Shown: in pieces, positions 41,828-49,834 of the stretch
Layout: each line of letters opens with the position of its first letter
Position numbering within the stretch: position 1 is the stretch's first letter
Origin: Deltaproteobacteria bacterium Ga0077550
GTDB taxonomy: Bacteria > Myxococcota_A > Polyangia > Nannocystales > Nannocystaceae
Direction of reading: 5' to 3'
Length of the DNA: 49,874 nucleotides
Assembly: GCA_001464385.1 (NCBI GenBank)
Contig: LNFB01000381.1
Span: 1-49,874, forward strand
Notes under the pieces: generated by a model
What the model saw: only the letters and a program-made list of their open reading frames with translations
Database searches by the model: none
What the model was told of the DNA's origin: nothing
Made by a program: the position numbers and the translations under genes

Positions 41828-42820
41828 TCACGACTCCACCCGCGCGTCCGCGGCAACCTCGCCGAGCACGCGACGCGCCCGCAGCCAATCGATCCGATGT
41901 TCGGGCGACGCGACCGCGATCATCACCACGTCCAGCGCGCGGCCACCCACCTCGACGAGCCGCGTTCGCACGTCGTGCTTCCGGCCGTCGAACATCTGCG
42001 CGGTGGCGGCCCACCCGGGACCACTCGGGTCCGCGGCGAGTGCGGTCAGCAGCACCCCGCCGGCTCGCCAGACGATCGCCGCCACGCGACGCACGTGGGC
42101 CGCAGCGTCGATCGGCGTATCCGGGCCGGCCAGGCGCAGCAACACGTAGGCGCGCGTGGGCCGGGCCTCGTGCTCGATCCATGCGAGCACCGCGATCGCG
42201 TCGGCGGATGCGTCGCCCTGCACGCGCCAGCTCGACGGTAGCTCGAACACCAAGCTCGGCGACGTCCCGACGCGGTGCAGCTGCCATCGCTCGGCGCGCA
42301 GCGGACCCGCGCTCAACAGGTCGAAGCGCTGCACGAGTTCGGGATGCAGCGCGCGTTGCGGGGCCGCGAACGTCGACAGCTGGACCACACGCGCGCCGTC
42401 CTGCACCGCGACCCGAGCAACGTCGGCTTGGGCGACGTCGATGCGCGCGACGTCGACGCGGGCAACACGGGCCAGATCGGCGGCCGGGAGGTGCGTGAGC
42501 TCGACTCGCCCCGGCGTCGCCCGCCGTATGCGAACGTCCTGTACCCCCTGCAGCGCCGCGCAGTGGATGCACCACTCATCGAGCCGGACGTCGAAGGGGA
42601 CCTGCGCGACGCTGATCACCGCGAAGGGGGTCCGCAGCTCGGATGTCGCCGAGAACGCCGCCAGCGTCCGCCCGGCGCCGAGACGCGCGAGCGCTCGGGG
42701 ATCCGCGTCGACGCGTCGCCAGCCGTCGGGGATCCAGACGCGACAAGCCAGGGTCCGGTCGAAGGAGTCACGCACGATGGTGGGAGTCGGTTGCAGTCGC
42801 GAATCGCCGGCTGAGGTCAT
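41828..42820 (-). CDS. Accessory protein of the RHS module, possibly DcrB/Eag-like
   Basis: This 330-residue protein starts at ATG 42820. It seems to contain two similar halves: residues about 20-140 (RVWIPDGWRRV, PFAVISVAQVPFDVRLDEWC) and about 185-320 (PSLVFELPSSWRVQGDASAD, IAVLAWIEHEARPTRAYVLL, VVMIAVASPEHRIDWLRAR). The phrase F-LP--W at a domain start with following beta strands is reminiscent of DcrB/DUF1795 (Eag) chaperones. These hold the N-terminal helix of PAAR/RHS effectors in T6SS and are encoded directly upstream of them. That assignment rests on position and weak pattern only. No signal peptide; cytoplasmic. The next gene starts 2 bp after the stop, so both are cotranscribed with the toxin. 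Confidence 0.65.
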   Translation of the reverse strand: MTSAGDSRLQPTPTIVRDSFDRTLACRVWIPDGWRRVDADPRALARLGAGRTLAAFSATSELRTPFAVISVAQVPFDVRLDEWCIHCAALQGVQDVRIRRATPGRVELTHLPAADLARVARVDVARIDVAQADVARVAVQDGARVVQLSTFAAPQRALHPELVQRFDLLSAGPLRAERWQLHRVGTSPSLVFELPSSWRVQGDASADAIAVLAWIEHEARPTRAYVLLRLAGPDTPIDAAAHVRRVAAIVWRAGGVLLTALAADPSGPGWAATAQMFDGRKHDVRTRLVEVGGRALDVVMIAVASPEHRIDWLRARRVLGEVAADARVES

Positions 42821-42943
42821 TCGCCGGGCCGCATGAGCAAGTCCCGCGCCACCGGCGGGGGTCTTCGACCCCGAGGTGTTGGTCACACGTCCAGCGCGTC
42901 CGCGAACCTCGACGTTCCTCGTCGCCACGCACAGGTACATCTC

Positions 42944-42976
42944 GGGTTGCCCGCGGCCTCGAACCGCGGGCAACCC
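42944..42976. terminator. Long perfect hairpin between T6SS genes
   Basis: GGGTTGCCCGCGG (42944-42956) and CCGCGGGCAACCC (42964-42976) form a perfect 13-bp stem around a 7-nt loop (CCTCGAA), just after the stop at 42985 on the minus strand. It could end transcription of the VgrG-side genes before the RHS-side genes, or protect the mRNA 3' end. No T-run is present. Confidence 0.6.
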
Positions 42977-42984
42977 CGACACGG

Positions 42985-43705
42985 TCAAGCGTTGTCCATC
43001 AGATCGTCAGACCCGGTGGCAGCCGGTGCAGCGACGGTCGAGCCCTCCTCTTCGCTCGTCCGGCCGCGCGACGGCGCCAGGAACCCGAGCTGCCGCAGCA
43101 ACCCGCGGTCCTTGATCGCCGCCCGGGCGATCGCCCCCCACTCGAGGTACCACGCCCACATCTTGTCCTCGGCGGCGGTGACCTCGGCACGCTGGGCCTC
43201 GAGGTCCGGCGGCTCCGGCCGCTTCTCGATCGTCGTCACCTTCTCGAGCAGGGCCTTCGCCTCGCCGGCGACGTCACGGGTGAGGCCGCGCCGCTCGAGC
43301 AGCTTGCGCGCGTCCTTGCCATCGGGGCCGTAGCCGCCGTCTGCCTTGTTCATCTGCTCGAGACGGTCGATGAACGTGCCGACCGAGATCACCACGGCCG
43401 CGCCCTCGGTCTGCGACAGATTCAAGAACAGCTTGGCGTGCACGTCCGGGAAGTGCCGCGAGAGCGTCGCGTCGGCGACCGGGAACCACTCGTTCTCCCA
43501 GGCGTCGAGCGACAACACCAGGGTCGGGTTCACGTTCTCGGGCGGAAGTACGCCCATCGCGACGTCGGTCAGGCCCGAAGCCCTCCTCGAGATCCGCCTT
43601 GCCGAACCCGCGTGCACTCAACGCGGATGCGATCTTCTTGTTGCGCAGGCCGAGCAGCAGCTTCAGCACGCGTTCCGCCTTGTCACCCACTCGCTTCTTT
43701 GCCAT
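42985..43705 (-). pseudogene. T6SS-associated protein of unknown function, interrupted by a frameshift
   Basis: ATG 43705 has GGAG 5 nt upstream and opens a basic N-terminus (MAKKRVGDKAERVLKLLLGL, RNKKIASALSARGFGKADLE). Near 43575-43600 the sensible frame changes: downstream, coding continues one base further on (LTDVAMGVLPPENVNPTLVL, SLDAWENEWFPVADATLSRH, LFLNLSQTEGAAVVISVGTF, AEDKMWAWYLEWGAIARAAI) to the stop at 42985. Removing one base in the GGGCC(T) region would give one protein of about 239 residues. The product would be cytoplasmic and helical with an acidic C-terminus; the family is unknown. It sits between VgrG and the RHS accessory genes. Real mutation or sequencing error cannot be separated here; it is the second such case in the window. 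Confidence 0.65.
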
Positions 43706-43830
43706 CAGGTCTCCATGACCTCCTGTCGCGAGGTTAGGCGACGCGCTGCGACGCTCGCCAGATCGAAGTGGCGGCTCGACGATCGTGGATCACGATTCCC
43801 GGCCGAAGGGACATGACCTCCGCGATCACG

Positions 43831-44036
43831 TGCCCCCGACTCCACGACGTCTGCCCCCGCGGGGCGTCGGCCGTTGGATCAGGGGGCAAGCCGTCATCGA
43901 GATGGGGGCAGCGCTTGGCGACGCGGGGGCAGGCCGCGCCGAGCTGGGGGCGTGCATCGGCGAGCCAGGGAAGGAGCGCGCCGAGCTGGGGGCATTGGCC
44001 GCACGATCGCGGGGCTGCACTGCTCGAGCGGGGGGC
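43831..44036. repeat. 21-bp-periodic array of G5C boxes in a 381-bp non-coding stretch
   Basis: The region from 43706 to 44086 has no credible gene. It holds TGCCCCC at 43831 and 43852, then GGGGGC at 43882, 43904, 43925, 43946, 43988 and 44031, with degenerate boxes near 43967 and 44010. Spacing is 21-22 bp throughout, apart from a 30-bp gap where the orientation flips. A rough unit is AGCTGGGGGCAGGCCGCGCC plus one base. Twenty-one bp is two helical turns and also seven codons. The array lies after the VgrG stop and upstream of the 43705 gene on the same strand. Open frames across it are low-complexity and unconvincing. Confidence 0.75.
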
Positions 44037-44086
44037 TTACGTGCCGAGTGGCGCAACGCCGGGTCTGGGCCGCGTTCTTGGCCCCT

Positions 44087-46324
44087 TCAGTTGATCTTGA
44101 CCAGCGCCGAGATCACCGTCGCCATCGCCGCCGCCGTGACGTCGACCGTGGTGCCGTCGAGCGTGGCGCCGCCGCTGGTCAGCGCCAGCGATCCGTTCGC
44201 GGAGACCGAACGCACCTCGCCGCCACGCATGGTCGCGTCGGCATCGAGCCGAACCTCTGCACCCGCGGACGCCTCGAGGCCGATCGTCGCCGAACGTAGC
44301 GTCGCCCCGCCTGCCAGCTCGAGTTCTTCTCCGGCGAGCGACGACGCGATCGTCGCGGCGTCATCGAGGGTGACCCGCGCGCCCGCGGGCGAGCTCATTG
44401 CCGCCGACAACTTGTCGAGCATCACCTGGGCACCCGCGGCGGACCGCAACGCGACGGTCGAACCCAGACGCGCCATCGCCCCACCCTCGGCCAACAACGT
44501 TATGACCTCGTTCATGTGCGAGATGGCGCCGCCGCCAGCGAACAGCTGGATGGACGCGGCATCGATCACCACGCGCGTCGGACCAACGCGCAGCTCGATG
44601 CTCTGGGCGGCGTCGATCACCACGCGGCCGGGCTCGGTCACCGTCACGGCGACCTCACCCTTCACCGCGATCGCGCTGCCGGCCGTGCCGGTCTCTCCGC
44701 CGCCATCGATCGTCACCGTCTGATTGCCCTTGAGCGTCACGTGCTGATCACCGTCGATCGTGACGCACTGATCGTGGCCCACGTGGATCGTCTGGTCGGC
44801 GCCGATGGTACGGGCTTCGTTGCGTTGGACGTCCGTGTTGAGATCACGCTGGGCTCGCACGTAGATCTGCTCTGCGCCGGCGGCATCCTCGAACGTCAGC
44901 TCGTTGTGCCCCTCGCCGCCCGGCGTGCTCTGGGTGCGGATGGTCGACTTCGTGCGCTCGTCCGGGAGCGTGTACGGGGGACGGTGGGCGCCGTTGTAGA
45001 CGCAGCCGACGCAGATGGGCCGGTCCGGGTCGCCCTCGAGGAACGCGACCAGCACCTCCATGCCGACGCGCGGGATGAACGTCGTCCCCCATCCCTGGCC
45101 GGCCCACGACTGGGCGACGCGAAGCCAGCAGCTCGCCTCGGCGTCCGCCGTGGTCGCGCGATCCCAGTGCATGCGCACGCGGATGCGGCCGTGCTCGTCG
45201 GTGTGGATGTCCTCGCCGGGTGGGCCGACGACGACTGCGGTGTGCAGACCATGAATCTGCGGACGCGGGGTCCTGCGCTGCGGTCGCCAGGGTGTTTCGG
45301 CCGGCTGACACTCGAAGCTGTTGGTGTAGTTCGGCCGATGACCGGCCGCGGCGCGCTCGACCTCCGGGCAATCGCCGTGATGCGTGACGCTCGTGATGAC
45401 CACCTCGACCGCGTCGCGGCCGGGCCCGACGATCGTGAGTCGGCGACCGCATCCGAGCCCGACGATGTTGCTGCGCCCGCTCCCGAGCAGGTCCCGCGAG
45501 GCGCGACGCTCGTACTCGCGGCGCGCCGAGTCGGGCAGGTGGTCGGCGCCTCGGCGCCGCAGCTCGTGCATCGCGTGGACGCAGCCCTGGCCCTCGGCGG
45601 GGAAGGTCGCCTCGACCACGCTCGGCTCGCCGAACCAGTCCCACTCGCGCTCGATGACACGAGCCGATGGGACCCGGTGCACGAAGCTGAGCGCTTGCAC
45701 GCTCTCCTCCTGCGCTTCGTCGAAGCGATCCGTGATCATCCGGGCCTCGGGGAGATCCGGGACATCCGTGAGCGCCGCGTTGTCGGCGACGATGCGCAGC
45801 ACCTGTGAGGCGCCCGAGTCGTCGAGGAACCAGACGAGGCCCTCGTCCTCGAGCAGTCGTGACGCGAACGCCAGATCGCTCTCGCGGTACTGCACGCAGT
45901 AGTCGCGCTCGCGCTCGACGACCCCGGGATCCACGTCGACCTCCAGGCCCTCCGCGAGGCCGAAGAGCGCGCGGACCATGCCGATCGTGGTCTCGCCCTG
46001 GAACACGCGCGAGTCCTCCGACCAGCCGAGTCGTGCGAGCGTGGGCACGAAGCGCACCACCGCCACCGATGCGCCATCGGGCTCACTCGACAGCGACGCC
46101 TGGCTCACGCAGCCGCGGAACGTGCGGACGTTGTCCCCCCGCGTCATCGTGAACGTCGCCGGCGCGCCCCAGAGTTCCTCGAGCACCGCCGCTTCGTCTG
46201 CGACCAGCCGCAGCTCGGCCCGGAACCCGCGGTTGAGCTCCTCACGCAGCGTCACCGCGCGCACGCGCCAGATCGTGGACGCACACTCGAACTCGTAGCT
46301 CACCTGGGCGATGCGGTCGGTCAT
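44087..46324 (-). CDS. vgrG: VgrG-type T6SS spike protein
   Basis: This 745-residue protein starts at ATG 46324. The N-terminal gp27-like half (VSYEFECASTIWRVRAVTLR, FTMTRGDNVRTFRGCVSQAS, VQYRESDLAFASRLLEDEGL, VWFLDDSGASQVLRIV) leads to the gp5-OB domain (VVVGPPGEDIHTDEHGRIRV, RMHWDR, SWLRVAQSWAGQGWGTTF-type, PRVGMEVLVAFLEGDPDRPI). The needle begins at HNELTFEDAAGAEQIYVRAQ and RDLNTDVQRNEARTIGADQT. After the usual end comes an extra beta-helical extension of about 200 residues (SIELRVGPTRVVIDAASIQL, GSTVALRSAAGAQVMLDKLS, LELAGGATLRSATIGLEASA). It forms the trimeric tip that punctures target cells and carries the PAAR-RHS effector encoded downstream. Confidence 0.97.
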   Translation of the reverse strand: MTDRIAQVSYEFECASTIWRVRAVTLREELNRGFRAELRLVADEAAVLEELWGAPATFTMTRGDNVRTFRGCVSQASLSSEPDGASVAVVRFVPTLARLGWSEDSRVFQGETTIGMVRALFGLAEGLEVDVDPGVVERERDYCVQYRESDLAFASRLLEDEGLVWFLDDSGASQVLRIVADNAALTDVPDLPEARMITDRFDEAQEESVQALSFVHRVPSARVIEREWDWFGEPSVVEATFPAEGQGCVHAMHELRRRGADHLPDSARREYERRASRDLLGSGRSNIVGLGCGRRLTIVGPGRDAVEVVITSVTHHGDCPEVERAAAGHRPNYTNSFECQPAETPWRPQRRTPRPQIHGLHTAVVVGPPGEDIHTDEHGRIRVRMHWDRATTADAEASCWLRVAQSWAGQGWGTTFIPRVGMEVLVAFLEGDPDRPICVGCVYNGAHRPPYTLPDERTKSTIRTQSTPGGEGHNELTFEDAAGAEQIYVRAQRDLNTDVQRNEARTIGADQTIHVGHDQCVTIDGDQHVTLKGNQTVTIDGGGETGTAGSAIAVKGEVAVTVTEPGRVVIDAAQSIELRVGPTRVVIDAASIQLFAGGGAISHMNEVITLLAEGGAMARLGSTVALRSAAGAQVMLDKLSAAMSSPAGARVTLDDAATIASSLAGEELELAGGATLRSATIGLEASAGAEVRLDADATMRGGEVRSVSANGSLALTSGGATLDGTTVDVTAAAMATVISALVKIN

Positions 46325-46370
46325 TGGTGGGTTCCCACGGTGCTACGGGTGGTCATCGTCGTGGTCGGGA

Positions 46371-47069
46371 TCACGCGCTGAATCCGGGCGGCGGCTCGGC
46401 GATCACGATCCGGTAGTGTTGCTTCGGCGGCCCGAGCTGGATGGTCTGGCCCGGCCGTCCGCGTAGCTCGACGTCACCCGGCATGGCGGCGATCGCTGCG
46501 GCATCGGGCTGCGGCTTCGGGAGCTCGGACATCGCCGGGAGTTCGACCCGGAGTCGCGTGTTCTTCGCGACGCCGACCGCGACATGTCGCCCATACCCGT
46601 CGAGCCCGATCGTGGTCCGGTCACCGTCGGCGCCCGAGACCCGGACCTGCGCACCGGCGAACGGTCGCCCGCGGCGGTCGAGCACCGCGAACGACACCCA
46701 GGCGACGAGGCCGGTCGTCGGTCCGCGGAGATCCGACAGCGGCACCGCACGCGACCACTCCTGCGGCCGCTCGCCCGAGCGGAACACCGGCCAGCCGCCG
46801 GAGCTCGCTGGCGCGAGCCCGACCGGGAGCACGCGTCCGTCGGCGATCGCCTCGGCGACACAGCGCGCGACTGCGAGGTCGTCGGCGAGCTGGTCGAGGC
46901 CGAGGCGGCGCGCGAGCTCGCGGACCGCGTCGGCATCCAACCCCTCCTCGAGCACGGTGCGCAGGCAGTCCGTAGCGTGCTCGCGATCCCATCGCTCGAC
47001 GTCCGCGTCGAGCACGAACGCGAACCGGTGGCCGGCCGGTAGGGTCACGCGCGGGAAATCGGACGTCAT
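46371..47069 (-). CDS. VgrG-associated protein of unknown function
   Basis: This 232-residue protein starts at ATG 47069, overlapping the preceding stop (ATGA). The N-terminal part is helical (FAFVLDADVERWDREHATDC, LARRLGLDQLADDLAVARCV). A carboxypeptidase-regulatory/Ig-like beta domain follows (GLVAWVSFAVLDRRGRPFAG, AQVRVSGADGDRTTIGLDGY, RHVAVGVAKNTRLRVELP). The C-terminal segment (IAAMPGDVELRGRPGQTIQL, KQHYRIVIAEPP) is short. The Ig-like module resembles those in the larger protein encoded just upstream. No signal peptide. It may be an adaptor or structural part of the spike complex, suggested only by its place 46 bp upstream of vgrG. Confidence 0.75.
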   Translation of the reverse strand: MTSDFPRVTLPAGHRFAFVLDADVERWDREHATDCLRTVLEEGLDADAVRELARRLGLDQLADDLAVARCVAEAIADGRVLPVGLAPASSGGWPVFRSGERPQEWSRAVPLSDLRGPTTGLVAWVSFAVLDRRGRPFAGAQVRVSGADGDRTTIGLDGYGRHVAVGVAKNTRLRVELPAMSELPKPQPDAAAIAAMPGDVELRGRPGQTIQLGPPKQHYRIVIAEPPPGFSA

Positions 47070-49231
47070 GGGAACCCCGGCAGCATCAGGATCACGGGGA
47101 CGTCGACGTTCGGCGGCAGATCGAGGCGTGCCTCGCGGTCGAAGCCGTCGACGAACACGACGACGGGGCCAGCCTCGATGTCCTCGACGCGCACGAACGA
47201 ACCCGTGACGCGGCGCGAGAAGAGGCTGCTGTAGTCGGCGCGGGTGACCTTGAGCGTACCGTCGAACTCGGCACCGTCCTCGTAGGCGACGGTGACGAGC
47301 AGCGTGCCGGTCGGCTTGGCTGCGGGCTTCGGCGCCCCGACGCGCACCGCGACCTGGGCCCGCTTCCCCGCCGTGACCGCGATGCCGAGCTCGTCCGCCA
47401 TGCCGTGCTCGGCCGAGATCCCGTACGTCCCTTCGTCGAGGTCGTCGAAGCGCGTGCGCCCGTCCGCGCCCGTCGTCTCGCTGGCGATCTGCAGGTTGGC
47501 GTCGTCGAGGAGCCAGACGAGTTCCCCGGCACACGGGCCGCCGAGCTCGTCGCGGACGAAGACGTCGATGCCGCCACGGTCGACGATGTTGGTGGGAACA
47601 TCGCCGAGCGGGATCACGAGGGCGACGGGCGTGGTCGCCTCCGGCGCCACGTCCACCGTCTCCCACGCCTCCGGCACTCCGTGCACCCATACGTCGTAGG
47701 CGCCTGCGACGACCTCGAAGGTAGCGATGCCGTCGGGGTCGGAGCTGCGCTCCGAGTGGGCTTCCCCGCTCTCGGCCGACTGGACATGGACGGGTTGACC
47801 GGCCGCGGGCGCCCCGTTGGCGTACCGGACCTGTACGGCAATCTCGCCCAGCTCGAGCTCGATGCGCACCTCGCCGACCATCGAGGCGACGAGCTCCACG
47901 GTCGCCGATGACACGCCCATCGCCATCGCCCCGTACTCGCCGGGCGGCAACATCGTGAAGCTCACGCGACCGGCGGCATCTGTCGCGACCGGCTCGACGT
48001 CCGCGCCGCCGAACAGCACCACCTCGATGCCGGACGCCGGCGCTCCACCGGGACCGAGCACCTCGACGTCGAGCGTGGCAGTCGAGATCGCCGGTCCGGG
48101 GATCGGCGCATCGAGCTGCACGACGACGAAGCTGTCACCGTCATCGATCTCGACGAAGCTCGCGGCATACACGTGCTCGTCCAGCCACACCATCCACGCG
48201 CCCGGCCGCACGTCGGTGAACACGGCGAGACCGCGGACATCGGCCTGCGTCGGGAGGTTCGCTTCGCCGGCCAGCGAGAGCTGGACGCGCGCGCCCGACC
48301 ATGGCTGCCCATCGGAGAAGTGCACGTGCACGACCAATGCACACTTGCCGGGCGCGACCGGCGGGCGCGGCCCGAGGATTCGCAGGATCTCCGCGTAGCG
48401 CCCGAGGAACTCGATCGGGTTGTAGTGCCAGACATGCGACGAGGCGGGCAGGACGTCCGCAGCGCCGCTCCACATCATGTGGGCCTCGAGCGCATCCGCG
48501 ATGCCATCTGTGCCGAAGCCACCGTCGTCGAGCCAGCGAAGCCAACCGGGGATGTCGAGGTCCCACTCGCTCCGGAACTTGCACTGTGTGCGGCGCAGGA
48601 AGTGGGAGCGGTCGTCGCGGTAGAAGGCTTGGATCTCGCCAGCCTCGAGTCGACGGTCGCGCGCGAAGCCGGGAACGATCTCGACCGCGTTGAAGAATGC
48701 ATCCGGTACGTCGAGGACGAGGTCGTCGGTGTCGTCGACGAGGGTGTCGCCGTCGGTGAGCGGGTATTCGGAGAAGAACTCGAGGTGCAGCCCGGGGTCG
48801 TCTGCACTCACGCCATCCAGGGTGGTCGTGAGGCGTCCTCCAAACCACAGTGGCTGGCCGGCGCGGACCGGGATCGAGAGTCCGGAAACCACGGTGGCAC
48901 GCCCGTTGGCGGCGCGCTCAGCGACCCGTGCGGCGAACACGGGATCCACGTTGCCTCCCGCGGCCTCACCGTCGAGCTTCCACTTCGGTCGGCGTAGCTG
49001 CTTGGCGGTGTCGCCCTTCGCCGTGATGTAGCCGGGCGCAGGCTCGGTCGAATCGGCGTAGTACTCGACGTACTGCGATTGAAACGCTGCGATGGCGTCG
49101 CGTAGCCCGTCGGACCACAACCCATCGACGTTGCCCGAGTAGAAGCCGAAGCGATTGAGGCGCTTCTGGACCCATTCGATCTCGGCGGTGTCGCCTGCGT
49201 CTGCATCGGGCGTCTCGGCCGGGAACCCCAC
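47066..49231 (-). CDS. Peptidoglycan-binding protein with repeated Ig/Cna-B-like domains, T6SS-linked
   Basis: This 721-residue protein is annotated from GTG 49231. The start is doubtful: the frame stays open and coding-like upstream (residues such as RLHFEWLNTARVDPRAG, then an acidic helix) to about 49370, but contains no ATG, GTG or TTG there. Residues about 15-55 (IEWVQKRLNRFGFYSGNVDG, LWSDGLRDAIAAFQSQYV) are a PG_binding_1 domain. A middle domain (DPVFAARVAERAANGR, WYNPIEFLGRYAEILRIL-type) precedes four or more carboxypeptidase-regulatory/Cna-B-like repeats (LVVHVHFSDGQPWSGARVQL, TLDVEVLGPGGAPASGIEVV, IAVQVRYANGAPAAGQPVHV, IDVFVRDELGGPCAGELVWL). It could hold the spike to cell wall or act as an effector. 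The stop overlaps the next gene (ATGA). Confidence 0.82.
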   Translation of the reverse strand: MGFPAETPDADAGDTAEIEWVQKRLNRFGFYSGNVDGLWSDGLRDAIAAFQSQYVEYYADSTEPAPGYITAKGDTAKQLRRPKWKLDGEAAGGNVDPVFAARVAERAANGRATVVSGLSIPVRAGQPLWFGGRLTTTLDGVSADDPGLHLEFFSEYPLTDGDTLVDDTDDLVLDVPDAFFNAVEIVPGFARDRRLEAGEIQAFYRDDRSHFLRRTQCKFRSEWDLDIPGWLRWLDDGGFGTDGIADALEAHMMWSGAADVLPASSHVWHYNPIEFLGRYAEILRILGPRPPVAPGKCALVVHVHFSDGQPWSGARVQLSLAGEANLPTQADVRGLAVFTDVRPGAWMVWLDEHVYAASFVEIDDGDSFVVVQLDAPIPGPAISTATLDVEVLGPGGAPASGIEVVLFGGADVEPVATDAAGRVSFTMLPPGEYGAMAMGVSSATVELVASMVGEVRIELELGEIAVQVRYANGAPAAGQPVHVQSAESGEAHSERSSDPDGIATFEVVAGAYDVWVHGVPEAWETVDVAPEATTPVALVIPLGDVPTNIVDRGGIDVFVRDELGGPCAGELVWLLDDANLQIASETTGADGRTRFDDLDEGTYGISAEHGMADELGIAVTAGKRAQVAVRVGAPKPAAKPTGTLLVTVAYEDGAEFDGTLKVTRADYSSLFSRRVTGSFVRVEDIEAGPVVVFVDGFDREARLDLPPNVDVPVILMLPGFP

Positions 49232-49417
49232 CTGCTTCTTCAGCTTGCGCTCCGCGGCCTCGGCCTCGTCGGACGCACGCGCGTCGGTGCGGTCGCGTGC
49301 GGCCGCGTCGTCGTCGTTGCCGGCACGGGGATCGACGCGCGCGGTGTTGAGCCACTCGAAGTGTAACCGTTCAGGCCGGGGTTTGAGGCGCGGCGCCGGG
49401 CGTGCGAATGCCGAGGC

Positions 49418-49834
49418 ATGAGCACGCCAAAGAGCCCCGAAGAACTGACGAGGCAGATCGAGCAGCTGGTGGCGCGGTACGTGGAGGAGAGCCGTCGAGC
49501 GGTGCGGGAGGCGGTGGAGCGAGGGTTCGGGACGTCGCCGTCGCCGAGCCGAGCGAGCAAGGGGCCGACGACGACGAGGGGGTCGCGGAAGCCGCCCGAG
49601 CGGCGACGTCCGCCGGAAGAGGTCGCGCAGCTCGGCGCACGCTTGCTCGAGTTGGTGCGTGCTCGGCCGGGCGAGTCGATGGTGGTGTTCGCGGCCGAAC
49701 TCGAGCTCGGCGTGCGCGACTTGCAGCGGCCGATGTCGCTGCTCAAGCGCGACGGGCGGGTCCGCAGCGTGGGACAGCGCCAGTCGATGCGGTACTTTCC
49801 CGGGCTCGGCAAGGCCGCCGGCGCGTCGCGGTGA
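49418..49834 (+). CDS. Small winged-helix-like DNA-binding protein
   Basis: This 138-residue protein starts at ATG 49418. The N-terminal helix (SPEELTRQIEQLVARYVEES, RRAVREAVERGFGT) is followed by a basic Ser/Pro/Arg linker (residues about 45-65). The C-terminal domain is winged-helix-like (EEVAQLGARLLELVRARPGE, SMVVFAAELELGVRDLQRPM, SLLKRDGRVRSVGQRQSMRY). Similar proteins appear from memory to be frequent in myxobacterial genomes, as putative DNA-binding factors with no known target. It is divergent from the T6SS module, with less than 200 bp between the starts, and may influence that module. The last 40 bp of the window hold no recognised feature. Confidence 0.78.
   Translation: MSTPKSPEELTRQIEQLVARYVEESRRAVREAVERGFGTSPSPSRASKGPTTTRGSRKPPERRRPPEEVAQLGARLLELVRARPGESMVVFAAELELGVRDLQRPMSLLKRDGRVRSVGQRQSMRYFPGLGKAAGASR

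Noticed and set aside
43826..44056. Minus-strand 76-residue frame within the array
   Set aside because: Ser/Pro/Ala/Arg low complexity, no ribosome-binding site, no resemblance to known proteins.
43785..44723. Plus-strand frame across the G5C array and the end of vgrG
   Set aside because: It runs antisense to the VgrG C-terminus; the part over the array is low-complexity heptads without a ribosome-binding site or domain. A decayed repeat gene was considered but cannot be supported.
49362..49385. Fourth copy of the sigma motif (TGTAACCG)
   Set aside because: GGCAACCC is absent at the required 13-nt spacing.
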